A stretch of 64,000 bases of DNA from Rhodoplanes sp. (GCF_013377085.1 NZ_JACAAX010000027.1:1-64000), one strand, 5' to 3'. Counted from the stretch's first letter, positions 15,826 to 25,415 are shown. Notes: generated by a model not told the origin, from the letters alone. Numbers and translations: made by a program.

Positions 15826-17520
15826 ATGTCGGCCGATCTCGGTCTTTCCCTCTTCCGCAATCAGCCCAAGGCCGTGTGGGCGACCGCCTTCGCCTGCGTG
15901 GTCGGCTTCATGTCGATCGGCCTGGTCGACCCGATCCTGACCTCGATCGCGGCCGGGCTGAACGCCAGCCCGAGCCAGGTGTCGCTGTTGTTCACCAGCT
16001 ACTTCTTCGTCACCTCGGCCATGATGCTGGTCACCGGCTTCGTGTCCAGCCGGCTCGGCGGCCGCAAGACGCTGCTGCTCGGCGCCGCCCTGATCGTGGT
16101 GTTCGCGGCGCTCGCCGGGACGTCGAACTCGGTCGCGGCGCTGGTCAGCTATCGGGCCGGCTGGGGACTGGGCAACGCCTTCTTCGTCGTCACGGCGCTG
16201 TCCGTGATCGTCGCCACCTCGCGCGGCGGCACGGCAGCCGCGATCCTGCTCTACGAAGCGGCGCTCGGGCTCGGCATCTCGGCCGGGCCGCTGCTCGGCG
16301 CCGCGCTCGGCGACCTCTCCTGGCGCTACCCGTTCTTCGGCACGGCCGCCCTGATGGCGGTCTGCTTCGTCGCCATCGCGGTGTTCCTCCCCGAGCAGCC
16401 GAAGCCCAAGCAGACCATCTCGCTCTCCGCGCCGATCCGGGCGCTGGCCCATGCCGGCCTCGCCACCACGGCAGTCGGGGCGATGCTGTACTACTACGCC
16501 TTCTTCACCGTGCTGGCCTTCGCCCCCTTCGTGCTGCAGATGTCGGCGCATGCGGTCGGGCTGATCTTCTTCGGCTGGGGCGTGCTGCTGGCGATCTTCT
16601 CCGTCATGGTGGCGCCGCGCCTGCAGGCGCGCTTCAGCGCGCTCGCTCTGCTCGGCGGTTGCCTGGTGCTGTTCGCGTTGCTGCTCGCCGGCATGAGCGT
16701 CGCGCCGCCGCTGGCGGTCGCCGCCGGCGTCGTCGTCAGCGGCGCTCTGATGGGCGTATGCAACACGGTGTTCACCGAGATGGCGCTGGAGGTGTCGCCG
16801 GTGGCGCGGCCGGTCGCCTCGGCGGCCTACAACTGCGTGCGCTGGTTCGCCGGCGTGGTGGCGCCGTTCGCGGCGCCGACGCTCGCCGAGCATTTCGGCG
16901 CCGGCTCGGCCTTTGCGGTCGCCGCCGCGGCCGCGGTCGGCGCACCGCTGTTCCTGCTGGTGCGACGCCGCACCCTCGGCCGCTACGCGGCGGCGCCGGA
17001 CCGTATCGCCGCACCCGCCGAGGCCGTCTCCCCGGCGGCGTCCTTCGTGCTCGCCGCCGTCGACGGCACGGCCGCGGATGTCGACGTGGTGGCACACGCC
17101 GCCGCCCTCGCCCGCAGCCACGGCCTTGCGGTCGCGGTCGAGCATGTCCGCATGGAGGAAGTGCTGGACGGCGACGCCGTCGACGCCGAGACCGAGGCCG
17201 AGGCGGCCGGCGTGGTCGAGCGGGCCCTGGCCCGCCTGCGCCTCGCCGGCATCTCGGCCCGTGGCGAGGTGGTGCGCGCCGGCGCCGCCCATGCGGCCGA
17301 CGCGCTGCTGGCGTGTGCCCGCGCCCTGCCGGCCACGATCGTGGTGCTCGGCGCCCCGCACCGCCACGATCTCACCGACCTGGTGCACGGCAGCGTGGCC
17401 GATACGCTGCGCCGCCGCGCCGGTGCCGACATCGCGGTCGTCACGGTGCCTGAAGCCGACGACGCCTTCGGACGCGAAACGGCCGGGCACGAGGCCCGGC
17501 CGCTCGCGGATCCGCAATGA
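15826..17520 (+). CDS. MFS transporter with C-terminal universal-stress-protein domain
   Basis: 564 residues from ATG 15826, after AGGTAAAG. Residues about 10-395 form a 12-helix major facilitator of the drug-exporter type (VDPILTSIAAGLNASPSQVSL; RLGGRKTLL loop motif). Residues about 405-548 are a cytoplasmic UspA-like domain ending in VVLGAPHRHDLTDLVHGSVA, close to the ATP motif G-x2-G-x9-G-S but with His for the second Gly. The fusion could gate export by nucleotide or stress state. Under a MarR-type promoter. Confidence 0.9.
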   Translation: MSADLGLSLFRNQPKAVWATAFACVVGFMSIGLVDPILTSIAAGLNASPSQVSLLFTSYFFVTSAMMLVTGFVSSRLGGRKTLLLGAALIVVFAALAGTSNSVAALVSYRAGWGLGNAFFVVTALSVIVATSRGGTAAAILLYEAALGLGISAGPLLGAALGDLSWRYPFFGTAALMAVCFVAIAVFLPEQPKPKQTISLSAPIRALAHAGLATTAVGAMLYYYAFFTVLAFAPFVLQMSAHAVGLIFFGWGVLLAIFSVMVAPRLQARFSALALLGGCLVLFALLLAGMSVAPPLAVAAGVVVSGALMGVCNTVFTEMALEVSPVARPVASAAYNCVRWFAGVVAPFAAPTLAEHFGAGSAFAVAAAAAVGAPLFLLVRRRTLGRYAAAPDRIAAPAEAVSPAASFVLAAVDGTAADVDVVAHAAALARSHGLAVAVEHVRMEEVLDGDAVDAETEAEAAGVVERALARLRLAGISARGEVVRAGAAHAADALLACARALPATIVVLGAPHRHDLTDLVHGSVADTLRRRAGADIAVVTVPEADDAFGRETAGHEARPLADPQ

Positions 17521-17529
17521 GGCCTACTG

Positions 17530-18402
17530 TCAGCGCTTCATCATCGTGCTGCCGTAGAGGCCGGTCGGCTTGACCAGCAGGATCAGCAGCATGATGGCGA
17601 ACGGCGCCATCTGGGCGAGCGGCGCGTAGATCAGCGAGCCGATCGACACCACCTGGCCGACCAGGAAGGCCGAGATGAACGTGCCCTTGATGCTGCCCAG
17701 CCCGCCGATGATCACCACCATGAACACGAAGGCCAGGATTTCCAGGCCCATGTTGGGATCGACCATGATCAGCGGCGCATTGAGCCCGCCGGCCAGACCC
17801 GACATCGCACCGGCGATGACGAACGTCACGGTGAACAGCCGGTAGACATTGATGCCGAGTCCCTCGACGTGCTCCACATCCTCGATGCCGGCCCGGATCG
17901 CCTTGCCGATGATGGTCTTGTTGAGGAACAGCCAAATCCCCCCGTAGACCATCAGCGCGATGACGATCACCACCAGGCGGTAGATCGGGATCTCGGTGCC
18001 GAAGATATCGAGCTGCGCCTCGATCGGCACCGGGACGGGCCGCGGCACCAGGCCCCAGATCGCCTTGATGACGCCGATGCCGCCGATCAGGATGCCGAAC
18101 GAGGTGATCATGCTGAAGGTGATGTCCCGCGCATAGATGCGCAGGAACACGAAGCGCTCGATCAGGTACGCCGTCAGCCCGGAGACCAGCACGCCGGCCA
18201 GCACCCCGATCCACACGTTCCCGACCAGCAGGCTGACCGTGTAGGTCAGATAGGCGCCGATCGCGTAATAGAGGAGCTGGTCGAGGCTGATGATGCGCAT
18301 CAGGCCGAAGCAGAGCGACAGGCCGATCGCCATGAGGAAGAAGATGCTCCCCATGCTGAGGCCGAAGATGACGCCCGACAGGAGCAGTTGAGGATCGATC
18401 AT
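17530..18402 (-). CDS. livH: Branched-chain amino acid-type ABC transporter permease LivH
   Basis: 290 residues, starting 4 bases inside the end of livM (ATGA) with AGGAGTG upstream. About eight hydrophobic segments; LivH signature around LGINVYRLFTVTFVIAGAMSGLAGGL. Forms the inner-membrane channel with LivM. Last gene of the livK-G-F-M-H run. Because the cluster travels with an M24 hydrolase, the true substrate may be an amino-acid derivative or another amide/carboxylate. Confidence 0.92.
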   Translation of the reverse strand: MIDPQLLLSGVIFGLSMGSIFFLMAIGLSLCFGLMRIISLDQLLYYAIGAYLTYTVSLLVGNVWIGVLAGVLVSGLTAYLIERFVFLRIYARDITFSMITSFGILIGGIGVIKAIWGLVPRPVPVPIEAQLDIFGTEIPIYRLVVIVIALMVYGGIWLFLNKTIIGKAIRAGIEDVEHVEGLGINVYRLFTVTFVIAGAMSGLAGGLNAPLIMVDPNMGLEILAFVFMVVIIGGLGSIKGTFISAFLVGQVVSIGSLIYAPLAQMAPFAIMLLILLVKPTGLYGSTMMKR

Positions 18403-19388
18403 CGGCTTTTCACTCCTGCATCGGCGGCGGCGGGCTTCTCCGCCTCGCGCTGACGGAACACCCAACGCTTGATGAGCGGCTCGAGCGAGCCCCAGATACC
18501 CTTCTCGCCGGCCAGCATGATGAAGACCAGCAGGATGCCGATCACCAGCTCCCAGTTGCCGAAATACTTGCTGATCAGATCCTTCATGCCAGTGTAGGCG
18601 ACCGACCCGACGATCGGCCCGAACAGGGTGCCGACGCCGCCCAGGATGGTCACCACCACCGGGTCGGCGGTGCGGGCCGGGCTCGTCATCTCGGGGCTGA
18701 CGAAGCCGAGATAGACGGCATAGAGCGACCCGGCCAGCGCCGTAGTGGTGTTGGCGATCACGAAGGCGGCGAGGCGGATGTGGAAGTTGTTGTAGCCGAG
18801 GAACCGCACCTTGTCGTCGTTCATCTTGGTGGCGAGACAGCAGGCCCCGAAGATCGAGTCGTCGAGATACTTGTAGAAGGCCCACACGGCGAAAGCGGCC
18901 AGGAAGGCGAAGATGTAGAACTGGTCGGGCCGGGTGAGGTCGAGAATCGGCGTCGAGTCGACGTTGGTCAGGAACCACAGGCCGTTGTCGCCGAACGTGA
19001 TGTCGGCCAGCACTTTCTGCATCAGGAAGAAGATGATGACGGCGAGCGCCATGTTGACGAGCGCGAAGTAGTCGCTGCGCAGCCGCACGAACAGCGGCCC
19101 TACGATCAGCGACACCACGATCCCGGAGAGGATCCCGATCAGGATTCCGACATAGGGATTGGTGCCGAAGTAGTAGAGGTAGAATGCCGTCCCGTAGGCG
19201 CCGACCGCCAGATAGGCGGGCTGGCCGAACGAGATGAAGCCGACGCGGCCGAGCAGGAAGTTGCAGCCGATCACGTAGACCGAGAAGATGATGATCTCGT
19301 TGTTGAAGGGCAGCGGCAGGAAGATGCGGAGCAGGATGAGCAGCGCGAAGGCCACCAGAAGCCCCGACCACCATCTCAGGACGTTCAT
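18399..19388 (-). CDS. livM: Branched-chain amino acid-type ABC transporter permease LivM
   Basis: 329 residues from ATG 19388 (GAGAGGGA upstream). The frame runs 153 bases further but those residues are not membrane-like. LivM features include LLGRVGFISFGQPAYLAVGAYG near the start and TILGGVGTLFGPIVGS near the end. Partner of LivH in the membrane. The 196-base gap to livF shows no gene. Confidence 0.92.
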   Translation of the reverse strand: MNVLRWWSGLLVAFALLILLRIFLPLPFNNEIIIFSVYVIGCNFLLGRVGFISFGQPAYLAVGAYGTAFYLYYFGTNPYVGILIGILSGIVVSLIVGPLFVRLRSDYFALVNMALAVIIFFLMQKVLADITFGDNGLWFLTNVDSTPILDLTRPDQFYIFAFLAAFAVWAFYKYLDDSIFGACCLATKMNDDKVRFLGYNNFHIRLAAFVIANTTTALAGSLYAVYLGFVSPEMTSPARTADPVVVTILGGVGTLFGPIVGSVAYTGMKDLISKYFGNWELVIGILLVFIMLAGEKGIWGSLEPLIKRWVFRQREAEKPAAADAGVKSR

Positions 19389-19584
19389 CGCAGGATCCCT
19401 CTCTCGATCGCGCCCCTGCGACGGCGGACACCGTCGCACAGCCGATCTCTCGGAGCGGCGGCACGCGTCCGCTCCCTCGCCTTTTGGAACCGTCCGAACC
19501 GTCTCGAAGGCTTGCCCGGCGAGCCGATCCGACAGCGGCACGTTCTGTTCCCACGGACCATCGAGGTCCGCGGGCCGTCTCGGA

Positions 19585-20274
19585 CTAGAGGTACGGCTCG
19601 CAGAACTCCGGCGTGATCTTGTCGCGCTCGGTGATCTCGGCCATCAGCCGACCCTCGTTGAGGGCATAAATCTTGTCGGAGATCGCACAGATCATCGGCA
19701 GGTTCTGCTCGACGATGACGAGCGCCGCACTCTTGCTCAGCTCGCGGAACACGTCCTTGAGATGCGAGACGATGCTGGGCGCCAGACCCTCGGTCGGCTC
19801 GTCGATCAGCAGGAGCTTGGGCTTGCCCAGGATGGCGCGGCCGATCATCAGCATCTGCCGCTCGCCGCCCGAAAGATAGCCCGCCTTGCGGTCGATCAGG
19901 ACCTTGAGCTTGGGGAAGAACTCGAGCACCGGTTCCCAGTTGTAGTCGCCGGAGGCGTAGCTGCCGAGCTCGAGATTCTCGCGCACCGTGAGGTCGGAGA
20001 ACACCTTCTTGTCCTGGGGGATGTATTTGATCCCCATCCCGGCGATCCCGAAGGCGGTGCGACCGACCAGGTCGACGCCGTCGGAGCTGATGGTGCCGGA
20101 GCGCGGCCGCAGGAAACCGGCGATGCTCTTCAGCAGCGTCGACTTGCCGGCGCCGTTGCGGCCGACGCAGCCGACGACCTGCTTGTCGAGGACGTTGATG
20201 CTGATGTCGAACAGGACCCTGGATTCGCCGTAGGACGCGTTGAGCCCCTCGACGTTGAGAACTTGGCTGCTCAT
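19585..20274 (-). CDS. livF: ABC transporter ATPase LivF
   Basis: 229 residues. Walker A GRNGAGKST (about 38-46), signature LSGGERQMLMIGRA, Walker B LLLIDEP, and the H-loop region replaced by VEQN as usual in LivF. One of the two ATPases powering the importer. ATG overlaps the stop of livG by 4 bases. Confidence 0.95.
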   Translation of the reverse strand: MSSQVLNVEGLNASYGESRVLFDISINVLDKQVVGCVGRNGAGKSTLLKSIAGFLRPRSGTISSDGVDLVGRTAFGIAGMGIKYIPQDKKVFSDLTVRENLELGSYASGDYNWEPVLEFFPKLKVLIDRKAGYLSGGERQMLMIGRAILGKPKLLLIDEPTEGLAPSIVSHLKDVFRELSKSAALVIVEQNLPMICAISDKIYALNEGRLMAEITERDKITPEFCEPYL

Positions 20275-21068
20275 GACACGGCCACCCCGGTCTCTTCGGC
20301 AGGCGTCGATATCTGCCAGTAGCTCCGCCGCACTTCGGGGTGCCGCAGGCACTCCTGCACGGGTCCCTCGGCGATCACCCGCCCTTCGTGCATGACGGTG
20401 AGGCGCTGCAGGAAGTCCTGGACGTGCGACAGCTTGTGCTCGACGATGAGGATCGTTTGCCGGCCGACGCGCGCCTTGAGCACGTCGAGCAGCATCTTGA
20501 TCTCGGATTCCGCCAACCCGGCCAGCGGCTCGTCGAGCAGCAGCAGCGAGGGATCCGCCAGGATCGACATCGCGATCTCGAGCCGGCGCTTTTCGCCGAG
20601 GCTGAGGTTCTTCACGATGCGGTCGCGGATGTCGCCGAGATTGAAGGTATCGAGGATCTCGAGGATCTTCGGGTCGTTGCGGTGGCCCTTGCAGGTGTTG
20701 AAGAACAACGCCAGCAGCGACGGCTTCTTGTGCGCCCGGAAGAACGACAGGACGAGATTGTCCACCACGCTCAGGCTGTCGAACGTCGCCGTGAGCTGGA
20801 ACGTGCGCATCATGCCGAGGTCGACCCGCCCCTCCGGCGGCATCCGGGTGACGTCCCGGCCTCGAAAGAAAACCTTGCCCTCTTCGGGCGGGTAGTAGCC
20901 GGTGAGGAGATTGAAGAAGGTGGTCTTGCCGGCGCCGTTCGAGCCGATGATGCCGGCAACGTCGAACTCTCGCAGGACGAAGTTCACGTTGTTGACGGCG
21001 ACCAGCCCGTGGAACCGTTTGGTGACGCCTTCCGCCCTGATGATCTCGGCGCGCGGATCGGTGCTCAC
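20271..21068 (-). CDS. livG: ABC transporter ATPase LivG
   Basis: 265 residues from GTG 21068 with GGGGAA upstream. Walker A GSNGAGKTT, Walker B LLLLDEP and H-loop VEHK are standard. The signature is NLSLGEKRRLEIA in place of LSGGQ, and the usual LivG insert is present. The ribosome reaches livF through an ATGA overlap. Second ATPase of the importer. Confidence 0.93.
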   Translation of the reverse strand: MSTDPRAEIIRAEGVTKRFHGLVAVNNVNFVLREFDVAGIIGSNGAGKTTFFNLLTGYYPPEEGKVFFRGRDVTRMPPEGRVDLGMMRTFQLTATFDSLSVVDNLVLSFFRAHKKPSLLALFFNTCKGHRNDPKILEILDTFNLGDIRDRIVKNLSLGEKRRLEIAMSILADPSLLLLDEPLAGLAESEIKMLLDVLKARVGRQTILIVEHKLSHVQDFLQRLTVMHEGRVIAEGPVQECLRHPEVRRSYWQISTPAEETGVAVS

Positions 21069-21133
21069 AATGTTCCCCGTTTCTGATCATCTCCGGCGGC
21101 GAGGACGCCCGCGAACCGGAGAGAGGTGGGATC

Positions 21134-21160
21134 GGAGGCCGGCCGTACCGGTCGGCCTCC
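21134..21160 (-). terminator. Hairpin between livK and livG
   Basis: A 27-base stem-loop starting GGAGGCCGGCC has 12 pairs with one G-U and no T run, 18 bases past the livK stop. Such stems usually stabilise the abundant binding-protein message and reduce, without stopping, transcription into the ATPase genes. Confidence 0.6.
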
Positions 21161-21177
21161 GCCGCGGAGAGGAGAGA

Positions 21178-22416
21178 TCAGTAGCCGAGAGACTTCAGCG
21201 GCGGCAGGATCGCGTCGCCGCCCATGGAGCCCTGCACGGCGAACAGGTCCCACTCGTTCTTCTGCTCGCCGGGGCCTTTGCCCTTGACCAGGAAGGCGCC
21301 GTACTTGAATGCCGCCTGATGGTCCTCACGCCAGATCGCCGGCCCCTTGACGGAGTCGAACTTGCCGCCGTCGGCCGTGATGGCTTCAGTGACCTTGGTC
21401 GCGTCGAACGACTTGGACTGCTCGAAGCCGCGGAACATCTCCATATAGGCGATATAGGCGATCGCCGCGTAGGCGTCCGGCGGATAGCCGTACTTCTCTC
21501 GGAACAGCGCGGTGAAGTCCGCGGCCGACTTGGCCACGGCCTGGTCCTCGAAGCCGGCGAGGTCGTAGTAGAAGTAATGCATCGCGTAGACGCCCTGCAG
21601 GGCCTCGGGCGGCAGGCCCTTCGCCACCACATTGGTGATGAAGGCGTTGAAGATGGTCATCTCCTTGTTGAGGCCCATCTGGTGGGCCTGCTTGAGGAGC
21701 GCGACCGAGTCGGCGGCGAACTGCGCGGCGATGAACACGTCCGGCTTCGCGGCCCGCACCTTCTGCAGGATGGTGGTGAAGTCGCTGGTGCCGAGCGAGG
21801 CCTCGTCGTAGCCGACGATCTCGGCGCCGTGCTCCTTGGCGGCCGCATAGACGCCGTCACGAATGTCCCAGCCCCACGAGTCCGAGCGGGCCAGGAAGAA
21901 GATCTTCTTCTTGCCGAGCGTCTTCACGGCCTGGGTGCCGGCCATGTAGCCGACCGTCCACGGGCTGTAGGCGGCCGCAAAGGTCGATTTCGCGATCTTG
22001 CCCTTGGTGAACGCTTCCTTGGCCTGGACGCAGACCGGGAAGTAGGGCATCGGCTCGCGCGACACGATGGCGTTGATCGCATAGGCGAGCGGGGCCCAGG
22101 TCTGGCCGCCGACGCCCTTGACGCCTTCCGACACCATGTAGCGATAGCGGCGCACGCCGACGTCGAGCTTCGACTCGTCGTCGTCGACCATGCCCTCGAG
22201 CATGACCTTGCCGCCCGGCATGTCCAAGCCGCCCCGCTTGTTGATCACGTCGACGGCGAGGAGCGCGCCTTGTTTCTGGGTCTCGGCGACGGCAGCGAAC
22301 GGCCCGGTGAGGGGAAGCAGGATGCCGACCTTGACCTTGCTCTGCGCCGCCGCAAGCCCCGGCGCGAGCACGCTACACAGGGCGGAGACGGCGACCAGAC
22401 CCAATAGTCTTTTCAT
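21178..22416 (-). CDS. livK: Branched-chain amino acid-type ABC substrate-binding protein LivK
   Basis: 412 residues; GAGAGGAAG precedes ATG 22416. Signal peptide cleaved near LAAAQS (about 25). Periplasmic type-I binding fold with VKVGILLPLTGPFAAVAE and the long C-terminal lobe typical of the family. It is longer than E. coli LivK (about 370), as in the amide/urea/aromatic-acid binding subgroups. Determines the specificity of the importer encoded downstream. Confidence 0.92.
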   Translation of the reverse strand: MKRLLGLVAVSALCSVLAPGLAAAQSKVKVGILLPLTGPFAAVAETQKQGALLAVDVINKRGGLDMPGGKVMLEGMVDDDESKLDVGVRRYRYMVSEGVKGVGGQTWAPLAYAINAIVSREPMPYFPVCVQAKEAFTKGKIAKSTFAAAYSPWTVGYMAGTQAVKTLGKKKIFFLARSDSWGWDIRDGVYAAAKEHGAEIVGYDEASLGTSDFTTILQKVRAAKPDVFIAAQFAADSVALLKQAHQMGLNKEMTIFNAFITNVVAKGLPPEALQGVYAMHYFYYDLAGFEDQAVAKSAADFTALFREKYGYPPDAYAAIAYIAYMEMFRGFEQSKSFDATKVTEAITADGGKFDSVKGPAIWREDHQAAFKYGAFLVKGKGPGEQKNEWDLFAVQGSMGGDAILPPLKSLGY

Positions 22417-22636
22417 TTCGGTCTTCCTCTCTATCTAGCGATGGGTTTTATTGGAATAGGCAAGTACAACGCGGCTTTTCTTGTAGTTTTCAGCCTGCAA
22501 CACTCCCGAAGGGCCCGCAATGCGGTAAAGTGCGGCACACGCGCTCGTGCACGATCGGTGCCTCGTCTCCTCTGCTCGGACCTCCCCGGACGAGACCGCA
22601 CCCGGACGCCGCGACGTCGACGGAGGCGGATGAGAA

Positions 22637-22661
22637 AGGGGCGCGGCCGCGCCGCGCCCCT
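22637..22661 (-). terminator. Terminator between the M24 hydrolase gene and livK
   Basis: Perfect 11-bp arms AGGGGCGCGGC / GCCGCGCCCCT around CGC, 13 bases past the hydrolase stop codon, followed on the minus strand by TTCTC. The 258-base gap that follows suggests livK has its own promoter. Confidence 0.75.
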
Positions 22662-22674
22662 CCAGTGTCGATGG

Positions 22675-24099
22675 TCACTTCTCGAGCGAGGGGTGGTTGA
22701 CGCCGCCCGGACGCACGTGGTCGCCGACGGCCTCTTCCATATGCTCCATCAGCGTGAAGATGATCGGGCCGTTCGGACCGACCAGCACGTTCTCCTCGAG
22801 GCGCGTGGTCTGCTCGAGCAGCGGGTGCCCCGCGAAGGTCTCGATCGCGAAGTACATGTTCTCCTTGATCTCGGCCGGCTGGCTCAGCGAGTAGGCGCGG
22901 GAGATCCACATGCCTTCGTAGAGCGTGATGCCGATCGAGTGGGCGAACTGCTGCAGCGTCACGGTGCCGTAGGTGTCGTCGTCGTATTCGGGGAACTTGG
23001 AGGCGACGTCGGCCGTCGAGTTGCCGGGCTTGAGCATCTCGATGCCGGCATACATGGAATCGTAGGTCTGTTTGTAGAGGTCGATTTCCTTCTGGGTCAT
23101 CTTCGCCGCACACTTGAAGCAGCGCACGTAGTCGATGAACATCCCGGACGGGCCGACCGCGTTGATGTCGACGATGACGAGATCGCCCTGGCGAATGATC
23201 TTGTCGGTCGCCCACCGGCGATACGGGCTGGTGTTGCCGCCCGAGGCGACGATGATGTCGTAGATGATCTCGCAGCCGAGCCGCAGCATCAGCTCGTGCA
23301 CCTTGGCCTCGATCTGGCGCTCGGTGATGCCCGGCTTCAGCCATTCGTGCTTGATGTGCCACATGGCGGCGTCGCCGATGGTCGACGACTGCTTCAGGAG
23401 CTCGATCTCGTCGATCGTCTTGACGACGCGGGCCGCCGACATGGCCGGCCAGCCGTTGACGATGTTGATCTTGAACTTCTGGAACGCGTCGAGCGACGGC
23501 ATGTCGAGATTGTCAATGCCGATCTTCTCTTTCTCGACGCCGTGCTCCTTGAGCACCTCGTAGATCGAGGCGACCATGCGCTCGGCCATGTAGGGCACGG
23601 CCGACTCGGCCCACTGCCAGGTCATGGCGGGGCGGATGTTGTCGCGCATCATCAGGCCCGGATCGGTCAACGGATCGATCTTGTGCTCCTTGGCGCCGGC
23701 CGCGATGGAGGCGGAGCCCTTCAGTCCTTCGGCGATGTTGCTGCCGCGGGTCTTGTGCAGCCACGGAAGGTCGATGCGGGCGCACTGCATGTCGGAGCCG
23801 GCGGTCTCGAACAGGACCGGGTCGCCCCCGCGCGGCAGCACCGCATAGCGGATGTTGATGTTGTACTTCCAGTTGCCCTGATACGAACCGGTGATGTAGC
23901 GAATGTTTGCGCCCGCATAGAGCACCAGCGCGCCGAGATCGTGGATCTCCATCTGCTCGCGGGCCTTCGCCAGCCGCTCCTTGCGGAGGCGCTCGTAATC
24001 GACGCGATACTGCCAATCGCAGCCTTGGGCCGCATACACCCGGCGCGGCAGCTGGTGATGCGGCTTGCCGAGAAATGCATGGTCAAGTTCATAGCTCAT
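22675..24099 (-). CDS. M24-family metallo-hydrolase (Xaa-Pro dipeptidase/creatinase-like)
   Basis: 474 residues; GAGGAGC precedes ATG 24099. N-terminal creatinase-like domain (NIRYITGSYQGNW) and C-terminal pita-bread fold with the dimetal ligands visible: Asp in VIVDINAVG, Asp in MFIDYVRCF, His in FAHSIG, Glu in ETFAGH and Glu in RLEENVLVG. Family activities include prolidase, creatinase and the DMSP lyase DddP. Being next to a Liv-type importer and a divergent GntR regulator suggests it cleaves the imported compound in the cytoplasm. Confidence 0.85.
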   Translation of the reverse strand: MSYELDHAFLGKPHHQLPRRVYAAQGCDWQYRVDYERLRKERLAKAREQMEIHDLGALVLYAGANIRYITGSYQGNWKYNINIRYAVLPRGGDPVLFETAGSDMQCARIDLPWLHKTRGSNIAEGLKGSASIAAGAKEHKIDPLTDPGLMMRDNIRPAMTWQWAESAVPYMAERMVASIYEVLKEHGVEKEKIGIDNLDMPSLDAFQKFKINIVNGWPAMSAARVVKTIDEIELLKQSSTIGDAAMWHIKHEWLKPGITERQIEAKVHELMLRLGCEIIYDIIVASGGNTSPYRRWATDKIIRQGDLVIVDINAVGPSGMFIDYVRCFKCAAKMTQKEIDLYKQTYDSMYAGIEMLKPGNSTADVASKFPEYDDDTYGTVTLQQFAHSIGITLYEGMWISRAYSLSQPAEIKENMYFAIETFAGHPLLEQTTRLEENVLVGPNGPIIFTLMEHMEEAVGDHVRPGGVNHPSLEK

Positions 24100-24138
24100 G
24101 GAGCGCTCCTCGTTGGACCGACTTCGAGGTTAGGAATG

Positions 24139-24186
24139 TGGGAGCCCGTGTTGCGGGACGGTTGGGAACCCGTGTTGCGGGGAGGT
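24139..24186. repeat. Two-copy 24-bp tandem repeat in the M24/GntR intergenic region
   Basis: Units 24139-24162 and 24163-24186 differ at three positions and share CCCGTGTTGCGGG, itself an imperfect palindrome. They lie 40-90 bases upstream of the M24 start codon, where a regulator could bind. The remainder of the 518-base gap 24100-24617 has no gene I can support; GTATAC at about 24560 is the only other palindrome close to the GntR gene. Confidence 0.6.
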
Positions 24187-24617
24187 GCGAAGAAAGCCCG
24201 AACGCAAGTGATCCGAGCAGCCGGGATTATAACGGTCGCGGACCGGGAGGGAAGCGAACGGCGATGTGGTTCCTACGGTGCTGCCTTGCAAATTTGGACG
24301 GCGACGACGACGCTGGAACCGCCCCGGACGCAGCGTGTTGACCGTCGTCCGAGCATGCGCGCCGGAGCATCTGCCGGTGTGATTCGCACCGATCCGGTTT
24401 TCGCCGATTGCAGCGGAAACCGCCGCGCTGCGCAAAACGCGGTGGTGCGCCGCGTCCGGCGCGCGGCTGTCGCACTGCGTCACCCCGGTCCGCTGGCGTC
24501 GAGCCCCGAACAGCTTTAGGATTTGGGCGGCGCGACAGGAGGTCGCGGGGGCCTGCTGCCGTATACCGCGGCGCAACATGACATGGCCCGTCTGGCTCGA
24601 AACGGCAGGGCGTCCCC

Positions 24618-25415
24618 ATGGCACAGGCTCGGAGCGAACGTAGCGCACGGCCGAAGCGCAAGAACGGCGAGACGGAGGCCTCACCGCGCCCGCCCAAGGC
24701 GTCGTCGATGTCCGACCGGGCGTATCAGCAGATCAAGGAGCTGATCCTCACGCTGTTCTTCCTGCCCGGACAGTACCTGAACGAGGCGGCGATCTGCGAT
24801 CTCCTGAAGCTCGGCCGCACGCCCGTGCATCAGGCCCTGCAGCTCCTGCAGGTCGAGGGCCTGGTGGAGGTGGTGCCACGCAAGGGCGTGATCGTCCGCC
24901 CCGATTCGATCGGTGAGGTGATCGAGATCCTCGACGCGCGGATCCTGGTCGAGGTCGAGCTGGTGCGACGCGCCGTCGCCAACGGCACGCGCGAGGACCT
25001 GCGCGAGCTCGCCGCCATCCTGGACAAGACCAACCGCCGCCACGGCGGCGGCTCGATGGACGCCTTCGTCGAGTCCGACCGCGCCTTCCACGTCAAGGTC
25101 GCGGCGATGTCGGGCAACGCCATCCTGGCCGACTTCGTCCGCCTGATGCACGAGCGCTCGACCCGCTTCTGGTATCTTCACCTGTGGCAGACGATCGACC
25201 TCTACGGGGCGTCGCGCCAGCATCGCACCATTCTCGAGGCCATCGAGGCGCACGATCCCGAGCGGGCCGCGCGGGCGATGCGCAAGCACATCGACAGCCT
25301 GCGCGAGCGGCTCCAGCACATCCTGCACAACGCGCCCTCGCGCGGCGGCCGCCCGAGCGCAGTGCCGCAGGCGCGCACGCGGCGGATCGGCGCCGGCGGC
25401 GCGTCCCGGACCTGA
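24618..25415 (+). CDS. GntR-family regulator, FCD type
   Basis: 265 residues. A basic, disordered N-terminus (1-30) precedes a winged helix (MSDRAYQQIKELILTLFFLPG...LLKLGRTPVHQALQLLQVEGLV) and an FCD domain (about 105-240) with ESDRAFHVKVA. Divergent from the M24 hydrolase and Liv-type genes, so probably their regulator. The first 30 residues could be trimmed if translation starts at the internal ATG of MSDRAYQ. Confidence 0.9.
   Translation: MAQARSERSARPKRKNGETEASPRPPKASSMSDRAYQQIKELILTLFFLPGQYLNEAAICDLLKLGRTPVHQALQLLQVEGLVEVVPRKGVIVRPDSIGEVIEILDARILVEVELVRRAVANGTREDLRELAAILDKTNRRHGGGSMDAFVESDRAFHVKVAAMSGNAILADFVRLMHERSTRFWYLHLWQTIDLYGASRQHRTILEAIEAHDPERAARAMRKHIDSLRERLQHILHNAPSRGGRPSAVPQARTRRIGAGGASRT

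Noticed and set aside
15796-17517. 573-codon open frame antisense to the MFS-Usp gene
   Set aside because: Same composition effect; sense frame has clear domains and a ribosome site.
24139-24186. Possible CRISPR
   Set aside because: Only two tandem units without spacers.
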